Assembly: GCA_017632825.1 (NCBI GenBank)
Contig: JAGBQP010000084.1
Span: 1 to 5,816 of the forward strand
Direction of reading: 5' to 3'
Length of the DNA stretch: 5,816 bases
Origin: Prevotella sp.
Lineage (GTDB): Bacteria; Bacteroidota; Bacteroidia; Bacteroidales; Bacteroidaceae
Under the pieces are notes generated by a model. The model had not been told where the DNA came from. It ran no database searches and saw nothing but the letters and a program-made list of their open reading frames with translations. Shown here piece by piece: positions 1-5,816 of the stretch (within the stretch, counting starts at the first letter, position 1; every line of letters begins with the position of its first letter). Made by a program: the position numbers and the translations under genes.

Positions 1-1
1 C

Positions 2-2758
2 GAACTCATTGATGGCACCATCAATGCCGATGCGCTGTTGAGACGCGATGTCACCAGGATGAAACTCAGCAGTGGTGCCCTCACAGGTTCCGGTGAGTCG
101 CCAGTGGGCTACGAACGGTTGCTGCGACAGTTGACAACCCTGGGCGATTCTGTGGTGGCACAATATAAAAATAAGGTGATAGACCAGCCTGCCATTATGC
201 GGCTGTTGCCCACAATGACACTACACGCCGACTGTCGCAAGGACAATTTAGTGAGCGAATTGTTGAAACGTACGGGCAATATTGATTTTAAAGACTTTTA
301 TGTGGACCTGACAACATCGCCCGAGACAGGTGTCAACGGACAGGCATATATTCATCAGCTGAACTACGACAGCATCCGCATAGATACCATCAATGTCAGG
401 TTGACGCAGAAGGGAGAACGGCTAACCTATCAGGCACAGATACGTAACAACAAAAAGAACCCGCAGTTTGTTTTCAATGCGCTTATCGACGGACATCTGC
501 ACGAACACGGGTTGTTGGCCGGTCTGCGCTATTATGACGAGCAGGACCGCTTAGGCGTGCGTATTGGTGCAACGGCTGAAATGGAGGAAGGCGGTATTCG
601 TCTGAAACTGATGCCAGAACGTCCGACGGTAGGTTATAAGGAGTTTAATCTCAACAAGGACAACTTTATATTCTTGGGTGCCGACAAGAAGATACGTGCT
701 AAGGTTGATCTCGTGGCCGATGACAAAACCGGTATCAAGATATATACAGAGGACATGGGCAATCCCGATGCGTTGCAGGACCTGACGGTCTCTGTGAACC
801 ACCTCGATTTGGGCGAACTGACATCGGTCATGCCTTATCTGCCACGTATCACAGGACGGTTGAACGGCGACTACCATATCATAATGGACCGACAGGAACA
901 CATCTCCGTTGTCAGCGATATGGCCGTTGAGCAGATGAACTTCGAAGGTTCACCAATTGGTAACCTGAGCACGGAGCTGGTTTACCTAATGAAAGACGAT
1001 GGTTCCCACGCCATCGAAGCCAGACTGCTACTGGACGACGAAGAGTTCGGCCTTCTGGACGGTAGTTATCGTACCATTGAAGGTACATCGCAAGGCGCTA
1101 TCGATGCTACCTTTACGATGACGCGCTTCCCACTGTCGATGGCCAATGGTTTCGTGCCCGATATGCTGGTAGGACTTGAAGGATTCGGTGAGGGCGTGCT
1201 GACTGTCAAGGGACAACCACAGAAACCGCAGATAGACGGTGAAATCATGGTTGAAGACGCCTACCTCATTAGTAAACCCTATGGCATCCGCATGCGTTTC
1301 GACAACGATCCCGTCCGTGTGGTCAACTCCCACCTGCTACTGGAGAACTTCGGACTCTATGCCTACAACGAAGAACCGTTGAACTTGCAGGGCGACATCG
1401 ACTTCAGTAACCTTGACCACATGAAGATGGACCTCCAGATGCGGGCACGCAACCTGCTGTTAATCAATGCTCGTCAGGAACCTGGCTCAATAGCCTTTGG
1501 TAGGGCTTTTGTGAATTTCTTCGCCCGACTTCAGGGACCAATGGCGGCGCTGAAGATGCGCGGACGTCTTGATGTTCTGGGTGCTACGGATTTGACCTAT
1601 ATGTTGCTCGACTCACCGCTTTCAACAGACAACCGCCTGGACGAACTGGTGAAATTTACCGATTTCAAAGACTCTACCCAGACCATCGTCACACGACCGG
1701 CACCGTCGGGACTTGACGCCGACCTGACACTCAGCGTATCGCAGGGAGCACATATCATTTGCAATCTCAATGTGGAACAGACCAATTACATTGACCTGAT
1801 GGGTGGAGGCGATCTCCGCATGCGCTATAATAGTGAAGGCATACACCTGACAGGACGCTACACCCTGGCGAGTGGTGAGATGAAGTACTCGCTGCCCGTC
1901 ATTCCGCTGAAGACGTTCACCATCAGCGATGGCAGTTATGTAGAGTTCACCGGCGACCCCATGAATCCCCGTCTGAACATTACGGCGACGGAACGTACCA
2001 AAGCAACCGTCAGCGATGAAACCGGAGCCTCGCGCAGTGTTGCCTTCGACTGTGGTGTTGTCATCACGAAGACACTCAGCGACATGGGACTACAGTTCAT
2101 CATCAATGCCCCCGAAGATCAGACCATCAGTGGCGAACTCGCAACGATGTCACCCGAGGAGCGCGGAAAAATAGCTGTAACGATGCTTACTACCGGTATG
2201 TATCTGGCTGACGGCAATACCAATGGTTTCTCTATGAACTCAGCCTTGAGCTCGTTCTTGCAAAACGAGATTAACAGTATTGCTGGTTCGGCGCTGAAGA
2301 CGCTGGACCTGCAGCTGGGCATCGACAATACTACCGATGCCTCTGGAGCCATGCGTACAGACTACTCTTTCCGCTTTGCCAAACGTTTCATGAACAACCG
2401 TTTGAAGCTGCAGGTTGGCGGTAAAGTGTCGTCAGGCGATAGCGAGACCATGGGTCAGCAGCAGTCCTTCTTCGACAATGTGACCATGGAGTACCGACTG
2501 AACCAGGAAGCTACACAGAACGTGAAACTCTTCTACAACCAGAACGTTTACGACTGGCTCGAGGGTTACACAGGCGAGTATGGTGTTGGATTCGTCTGGA
2601 GAAAGAAGCTCGATAATTTCTGGGATATCATCAGAGGGCCACAGCCTGCTCCCGCCATCCTGTCAAGGCCCGTTAACACAAGGCCTGCACCTAACGAGGC
2701 GACACCCAGTAGCGATAGAACGTCAAGAAATGAAGCACATGCGCAAAAAGAGAATTGA
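2..2758 (+). CDS. tamB: TamB-family translocation/assembly module protein (DUF490), 5' partial
   Basis: This is the C-terminal 918 residues of a TamB protein. The frame is open from base 2 with no convincing start, so the gene begins before the window; Bacteroidota TamB proteins are usually well over 1,000 residues. TamB is anchored in the inner membrane and spans the periplasm as a long beta-sheet groove, working with a TamA/TamL Omp85 partner in outer-membrane assembly and probably lipid transport. Most of the visible protein is short alternating beta strands. The conserved C-terminal TamB domain covers roughly local residues 480-877. Its marks are GDLRMRY near 604, the GSYVEFTGDPMNPRLNITA block at 644-662, SFLQNEINSIAGSALK from 751 and YSFRFAKRFMNNRLKLQVGG from 788. 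The last 40 residues (879-918) are a hydrophilic tail rich in Pro, Ala and Arg. The stop codon lies inside the next gene, tamL. Family assignment is very secure; the transported substrate cannot be read from sequence. Confidence 0.95.
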   Translation, partial: ELIDGTINADALLRRDVTRMKLSSGALTGSGESPVGYERLLRQLTTLGDSVVAQYKNKVIDQPAIMRLLPTMTLHADCRKDNLVSELLKRTGNIDFKDFYVDLTTSPETGVNGQAYIHQLNYDSIRIDTINVRLTQKGERLTYQAQIRNNKKNPQFVFNALIDGHLHEHGLLAGLRYYDEQDRLGVRIGATAEMEEGGIRLKLMPERPTVGYKEFNLNKDNFIFLGADKKIRAKVDLVADDKTGIKIYTEDMGNPDALQDLTVSVNHLDLGELTSVMPYLPRITGRLNGDYHIIMDRQEHISVVSDMAVEQMNFEGSPIGNLSTELVYLMKDDGSHAIEARLLLDDEEFGLLDGSYRTIEGTSQGAIDATFTMTRFPLSMANGFVPDMLVGLEGFGEGVLTVKGQPQKPQIDGEIMVEDAYLISKPYGIRMRFDNDPVRVVNSHLLLENFGLYAYNEEPLNLQGDIDFSNLDHMKMDLQMRARNLLLINARQEPGSIAFGRAFVNFFARLQGPMAALKMRGRLDVLGATDLTYMLLDSPLSTDNRLDELVKFTDFKDSTQTIVTRPAPSGLDADLTLSVSQGAHIICNLNVEQTNYIDLMGGGDLRMRYNSEGIHLTGRYTLASGEMKYSLPVIPLKTFTISDGSYVEFTGDPMNPRLNITATERTKATVSDETGASRSVAFDCGVVITKTLSDMGLQFIINAPEDQTISGELATMSPEERGKIAVTMLTTGMYLADGNTNGFSMNSALSSFLQNEINSIAGSALKTLDLQLGIDNTTDASGAMRTDYSFRFAKRFMNNRLKLQVGGKVSSGDSETMGQQQSFFDNVTMEYRLNQEATQNVKLFYNQNVYDWLEGYTGEYGVGFVWRKKLDNFWDIIRGPQPAPAILSRPVNTRPAPNEATPSSDRTSRNEAHAQKEN
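2730..2758 (+). other. tamB/tamL gene overlap (29 bp)
   Basis: The tamL start codon (2730-2732) lies upstream of the tamB stop codon (2756-2758) in a different frame, so the last nine TamB residues are encoded by bases that also encode the TamL signal peptide. If the second ATG (2739) is used the overlap is 20 bp. I see no promoter box just upstream, so tamL is probably transcribed with tamB. The overlap suggests translational coupling, with ribosomes finishing tamB restarting at tamL. Confidence 0.85.
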
Positions 2759-2807
2759 CATACGATATATAGGCATTATCGTCGTTTGCAGTCTGCTTGC
2801 AGCCTGC
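2730..2807 (+). other. Lipoprotein signal peptide of TamL up to the lipidated Cys26
   Basis: The encoded segment has a basic N-terminus with five Lys/Arg in the first eight residues, a hydrophobic core (IGIIVVCSLLAA) and a signal peptidase II lipobox L23-A24-A25-C26. Cys26, encoded at 2805-2807, would become the lipidated N-terminus of the mature protein. The residues after it (SMTKNIPEDD) carry no acidic cluster at positions +2 to +5, so the surface-export signal known from some Bacteroidota lipoproteins is not apparent. That fits a lipid anchor on the periplasmic face, next to the POTRA domains. Confidence 0.88.
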
Positions 2808-5141
2808 TCGATGACCAAGAATATTCCTGAGGACGACCAACTCTTCACAGGACTGAAGCGCATTGTCTATGCCGACAATCAGAAAGATAGCTTCGAGGCC
2901 CATCGTGCTGTCACTATGGAAGAAATAGAAGCAGCGCTGGCAACCGAGCCCAATGGCTCGCTCTTCGGTTCGAGCTACTTCAGCATGCCCTGGTCGTGGC
3001 ATCTGTGGGTTTACAACCATTATGCTAAGAAGAACAGCCACTTTGCCCGCTGGATGACCAAGTCGTTCGGTAAACCGCCCGTTCTCATGAGTCAGGTAAA
3101 TCCCGCTCTGCGCGCTTCTGTGGCTCGTTCCGTTCTGAAAAACAACGGTTTCTTTCGTGGCAACGTAACCTATGAGACCATCACGAGCCGTAACCCCAAG
3201 AAAGCAAAGATTGCCTATACCGTCACGATGGACTCGCTCTACACCCTCGACAGTGTGGCCTATTTGGGCTTTCCTGCCGATATGCGCCAGCTGATAGACT
3301 CTACAGCCAGCGAACAGTACATCAAACCTGGCTCCCCCTTCAGCGTGTCGGCACTCGATAACGAGCGCAGCCGGCTTGGCATATTGCTCCGTAACAATGG
3401 TTATTACTACTATAATCCCAGCTATGCCTCTTATCTGGCCGACACTTTTGCCATAGCCAATCAGGCACAGCTCCGGCTCCAGCTGGCAGACGGCGTACCC
3501 GATGAGGCATTGCGAAAATGGAGTATCGGGAAGGTTGATGTGCAATTCCGACGCTCGTTCCGTGAGCGACTGACCGACAGTATTCAGCGCCGTCAACTCA
3601 CGATTCATTATAACGGCAAGCGGTCACCCATCGTACCCCGCGTCGTTCTGCGCAACCTGAGACTCCGTTCCCGTCAGCCCTATAGCTACGAGAAGTACAT
3701 GGAATCGGTGAGCAATATCAATGCAACAGGTGTTTTCAGTTCTGTTGACTTCCAATTTACACCTCGTCCCGATGCTGACTCGCTCGACCTGCTGCTGAAT
3801 TGCGTCTTCGACAAGCCTTACGACTTCTACTTCGAGGCCAACGCCATAGGCCGTACGAGTGGCCGCTACGGACCTGAAGCCCGTATAGGTTTCACCCGTC
3901 GCAATGCCTTCCGTGGTGCTGAGAAGCTTGACTTGAATCTGCATGGCGCCTACGAGTGGCAGTCGGGTGGGGGCGACGATATGAACAGTTACCAATACGG
4001 TTTTGATGCCTCGCTGGAGTTTCCCCGCATCATAGCACCGTTCTACAACAGCGACCGTGTACGCCGTGGAAAGGACGGTCGGCCCAGACGTCGCCTTTTC
4101 TTCTCGACCCCCATGTCTTATGCTAAAGTGTCCACAGACATTGTGCGCCGTCCACAGTATTACAAAATGCATATTGTGGCAGGCGAGTGGACCTATCGCT
4201 GGCAGTCGGCTGCAACCATGCGTCACGAGTTCTCGCCGCTGTCGTTGAAGTATCAGTATATGAACAGCCACACGGAGCGTTTCGATTCGGTTATCGGCAT
4301 GAACCCCTATCTGCTTGCTACGATGGAGGATTATTTTGTGCCCAAGATGCGCTACTCCTTTACATATACCAGTCCAGCCTCAAAGCGTAATCCTCTGCGT
4401 TGGGAGACCACCATCGAGGAGGCTGGCAACATACTGTCGCTCTTTGACCGGCTGAATGGTCACTCCTTCAACGAGAAGGAAAAGCAGCTCTTTAAGACAC
4501 CATATTCACAGTTTCTAAGGTTAGAAACCGACCTGACCAAGACGTGGACAATAGGGTTGCACTCGCAGTTGGTAGGCCATTTCAACGGCGGCATCATCTA
4601 CTCCTACGGCAACAGCGAGGAACCGCCCTTCAGCGAAACCTTCTATGCTGGCGGAGCCAACAGCATCCGCTCTTTCGGCGTGAGACGCATCGGCCCCGGC
4701 GCCTTCAACGGATCGAAACTCGACCGTCAGAGTGCTTTCCTGATGCAGAATGGCGACATCAAGCTGGTAGCAAACCTTGAATACCGAACAAGACTTTTCG
4801 GAAATCTCAACGGAGCCATATTCCTCGATGCAGGAAACGTCTGGAACCTGAAGCAAGTGTTGATTGATACAGACGAGGACGATGACGACGAGGTACTGTT
4901 CCTGTCGGCCGTCTTCAACCAGCTGTTTGCCAATACGCAGTTCAAACCCTCCAAGCTGCTGAATCAGGCAGCTCTCGGTACGGGTGTCGGTCTGCGTTAC
5001 GACCTGGGGTTCCTCGTTATACGCATAGACTGGGGATTGGCGTTACACAGTCCTTACGATACCAGCAGCAAGGGCTATTTCAATGTTCGTCGCTTCCGCG
5101 ATGCGCAGACGTTGCACTTTGCCATTGGCTATCCGTTCTGA
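2730..5141 (+). CDS. tamL: TamL: Omp85/BamA-TamA family outer-membrane lipoprotein
   Basis: This complete 803-residue Omp85 protein is the outer-membrane partner of TamB. It starts with a lipoprotein signal peptide (basic MKHMRKKR, hydrophobic core, lipobox LAAC with Cys26), which separates TamL from ordinary TamA. The periplasmic part covers about residues 27-365 and appears to hold three POTRA-like units (about 35-170, 171-262, 263-365). The first contains a Trp-rich stretch (W88, W90, W93, then VYN) and a GKPPV motif at 114-118, of the kind seen in Bacteroidota TamL. The barrel runs from about 366 to the end. It shows the loop-6 motif GGANSIRSF (641-649, Arg647), the strand motif DAGNVW (700-705) and a terminal beta-signal ending IGYPF with a final Phe. 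A run of acidic residues (713-721) follows DAGNVW. Start choice: ATG at 2730 puts the signal peptide at the N-terminus; ATG at 2739 is an equally workable alternative. An in-frame ATG at 2580 would bury the signal peptide behind 50 residues. No clear Shine-Dalgarno sequence is seen. BamA itself is less likely given the lipobox and the adjacent tamB. Confidence 0.92.
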   Translation: MKHMRKKRIDIRYIGIIVVCSLLAACSMTKNIPEDDQLFTGLKRIVYADNQKDSFEAHRAVTMEEIEAALATEPNGSLFGSSYFSMPWSWHLWVYNHYAKKNSHFARWMTKSFGKPPVLMSQVNPALRASVARSVLKNNGFFRGNVTYETITSRNPKKAKIAYTVTMDSLYTLDSVAYLGFPADMRQLIDSTASEQYIKPGSPFSVSALDNERSRLGILLRNNGYYYYNPSYASYLADTFAIANQAQLRLQLADGVPDEALRKWSIGKVDVQFRRSFRERLTDSIQRRQLTIHYNGKRSPIVPRVVLRNLRLRSRQPYSYEKYMESVSNINATGVFSSVDFQFTPRPDADSLDLLLNCVFDKPYDFYFEANAIGRTSGRYGPEARIGFTRRNAFRGAEKLDLNLHGAYEWQSGGGDDMNSYQYGFDASLEFPRIIAPFYNSDRVRRGKDGRPRRRLFFSTPMSYAKVSTDIVRRPQYYKMHIVAGEWTYRWQSAATMRHEFSPLSLKYQYMNSHTERFDSVIGMNPYLLATMEDYFVPKMRYSFTYTSPASKRNPLRWETTIEEAGNILSLFDRLNGHSFNEKEKQLFKTPYSQFLRLETDLTKTWTIGLHSQLVGHFNGGIIYSYGNSEEPPFSETFYAGGANSIRSFGVRRIGPGAFNGSKLDRQSAFLMQNGDIKLVANLEYRTRLFGNLNGAIFLDAGNVWNLKQVLIDTDEDDDDEVLFLSAVFNQLFANTQFKPSKLLNQAALGTGVGLRYDLGFLVIRIDWGLALHSPYDTSSKGYFNVRRFRDAQTLHFAIGYPF

Positions 5142-5247
5142 TTGCTAAATAAAATAAAAATTCGTGGCTTAGGTGCAGCCGTGTGCGGTTATTCGGAGAT
5201 TTTTGCTTACCTTTGCACGGCAAATTTTAATCAATACAAACAAGCTT
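5142..5247. other. Intergenic region between tamL and the nucleotidyltransferase gene
   Basis: This is the only non-coding stretch in the window. It opens with an A/T-rich tract right after the tamL stop (about 5146-5162), continues with a more GC-rich middle (about 5164-5195), and ends with a -7 promoter box and an A/T-rich leader of about 25 bases before the ATG at 5248. No strong GC-rich hairpin followed by a T run is visible, so the end of the tamB-tamL transcript is not defined by sequence. No riboswitch or small RNA gene was recognised. Confidence 0.8.
5208..5215 (+). promoter_or_regulatory. Bacteroidota -7 promoter box (TAnnTTTG) for the nucleotidyltransferase gene
   Basis: The sequence TACCTTTG matches the TAnnTTTG -7 consensus of the Bacteroidota primary sigma factor exactly. 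It sits 32 bases before the ATG at 5248, so transcription would begin near 5220-5224 and leave a short A/T-rich leader. The upstream -33 element (TTTG, usually about 19-21 bases away) is weak: the closest candidate is TGTG at 5182-5185, with a 22-base spacer. The exact -7 match and its position in the only intergenic region make the call reasonable. Confidence 0.75.
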
Positions 5248-5816
5248 ATGAAACCAACTCTTTTCCTGCTTGCTGCAGGCATGGGAAGCCGCTACGGCGG
5301 ACTAAAACAACTTGACGGCCTGGGCCCTAACGGCGAGACCATCATGGACTATAGTATATATGATGCCATTCAGGCCGGATTCGGCAAAATCGTGTGGGTT
5401 ATCCGTAAAGATTTTGAGGAGCAGTTCCGCACACAGATTCTTTCAAAATATGAAGGTCATGTGCCCTGTGAGCTTTGCTTCCAGGCACTCGATGCTCTGC
5501 CCGAGGGCTTCACTGTGCCCGAAGGCCGTCAGAAGCCTTGGGGTACCAACCACGCCGTGCTGATGGGTAAAGACATTATCAAGGAGCCATTCTGCGTCAT
5601 CAACTGTGACGACTTCTACGGTCGCGACTGTTTTATGCAGATAGGCAAGTTCCTGAGCAGTCTGCCCGAAGGAGCCAAGAACCAGTATGCGATGGTAGGC
5701 TTCCGTGTATGCAACACCCTTTCTGAGAATGGTGCTGTGGCACGTGGCGTCTGCTCCTATAACGACAAGCGCCACCTGACCGACGTCGTGGAGCGTACAG
5801 AAATTCTGCGTCAGAA
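5248..5816 (+). CDS. Sugar-phosphate nucleotidyltransferase (NTP_transferase family), 3' partial
   Basis: The first 189 codons of a cytoplasmic nucleotidyltransferase are present; the frame is open to the window edge, and relatives are about 300 residues long. Enzymes of this fold join a nucleoside triphosphate to a sugar 1-phosphate, giving an NDP-sugar and pyrophosphate. The N-terminus has the nucleotide-binding signature LLAAGMGSRYGGLKQ, with the G11-M-G-S-R15 loop and the expected catalytic Lys at K20. KPWGTNHAV (96-104) resembles the base-contacting segment of the fold. INCDDFYG (118-125) supplies the metal-binding aspartate (D121 or D122). The ATG at 5248 is chosen because the signature begins within a few residues of it and the promoter box lies 32 bases upstream. 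Bacteroidota members are often annotated as UTP-glucose-1-phosphate uridylyltransferase-like, but the sugar and nucleotide cannot be fixed from this fragment. A MurU-type enzyme is less likely, because the residues around the signature and the CDDFYG motif differ. It is probably unrelated to tamB-tamL despite being adjacent. Confidence 0.9.
   Translation, partial: MKPTLFLLAAGMGSRYGGLKQLDGLGPNGETIMDYSIYDAIQAGFGKIVWVIRKDFEEQFRTQILSKYEGHVPCELCFQALDALPEGFTVPEGRQKPWGTNHAVLMGKDIIKEPFCVINCDDFYGRDCFMQIGKFLSSLPEGAKNQYAMVGFRVCNTLSENGAVARGVCSYNDKRHLTDVVERTEILRQ

Noticed and set aside
2580..2729. In-frame upstream extension of tamL to an ATG at 2580
   Set aside because: It would add 50 low-complexity residues before a typical lipoprotein signal peptide and overlap tamB by almost 180 bases. 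The later ATG at 2730 or 2739 fits far better.
2691..3608. Minus-strand open frame of 305 codons opposite the tamL start and POTRA region
   Set aside because: It lies opposite a clearly real gene, spans the tamB/tamL junction, shows no recognisable domain and has no promoter box that I can see. It is best explained as a shadow of tamL codon use.
3624..4271. Minus-strand open frame of 215 codons opposite the tamL barrel region
   Set aside because: It has no recognisable domain or signal and fully overlaps the well-supported tamL coding sequence.
5177..5190. Possible small hairpin (AGCCG / CGGTT around a four-base loop) as a terminator or regulatory stem
   Set aside because: The stem is only five pairs including a G-T wobble, and no T run follows directly. 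It also falls where the -33 promoter element would be, so it is not supported as a terminator.
5443..5775. Minus-strand open frame of 110 codons opposite the nucleotidyltransferase
   Set aside because: The plus strand carries clear nucleotidyltransferase motifs through this stretch; the minus-strand frame shows none.

Overview
The window looks like a chromosomal segment from a Bacteroidota, most likely Bacteroidales and perhaps Prevotella-like. Four signs support this. A large TamB-family gene is followed immediately by an Omp85 protein with a lipoprotein signal peptide, the TamL variant of TamA typical of this phylum. The only clear promoter element is a TAnnTTTG box, the -7 element read by the Bacteroidota primary sigma factor. 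Shine-Dalgarno sequences are weak or absent. The third protein has the nucleotidyltransferase form common in gut Bacteroidales. The genus is inferred from general resemblance and was not tested.

Layout, all on the plus strand: (1) 2-2758, the C-terminal 918 residues of a TamB protein whose start lies before the window; (2) 2730-5141, a complete 803-residue TamL outer-membrane lipoprotein whose start codon lies inside the end of tamB; (3) 5142-5247, a 106-bp intergenic stretch with a promoter; (4) 5248-5816, the first 189 codons of a sugar-phosphate nucleotidyltransferase that runs off the right edge. No RNA genes, mobile elements, CRISPR arrays or notable repeats were found. The minus-strand open frames lie opposite tamB, tamL or the nucleotidyltransferase and are treated as shadows.

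The first two genes form a translation-coupled pair encoding the two halves of the translocation and assembly module. TamB is the long beta-rich protein that spans the periplasm. TamL is its outer-membrane partner, with POTRA domains in the periplasm and a C-terminal barrel. Family knowledge links this machine to outer-membrane protein insertion and phospholipid movement to the outer membrane. The nucleotidyltransferase has its own promoter and is probably a separate unit making activated sugars.

No new system is evident; this is a conserved envelope-biogenesis locus. The points most worth a second look are the tamB/tamL overlap, the proline-rich tail of TamB, the acidic insertion in the TamL barrel and the lack of a clear terminator after tamL.
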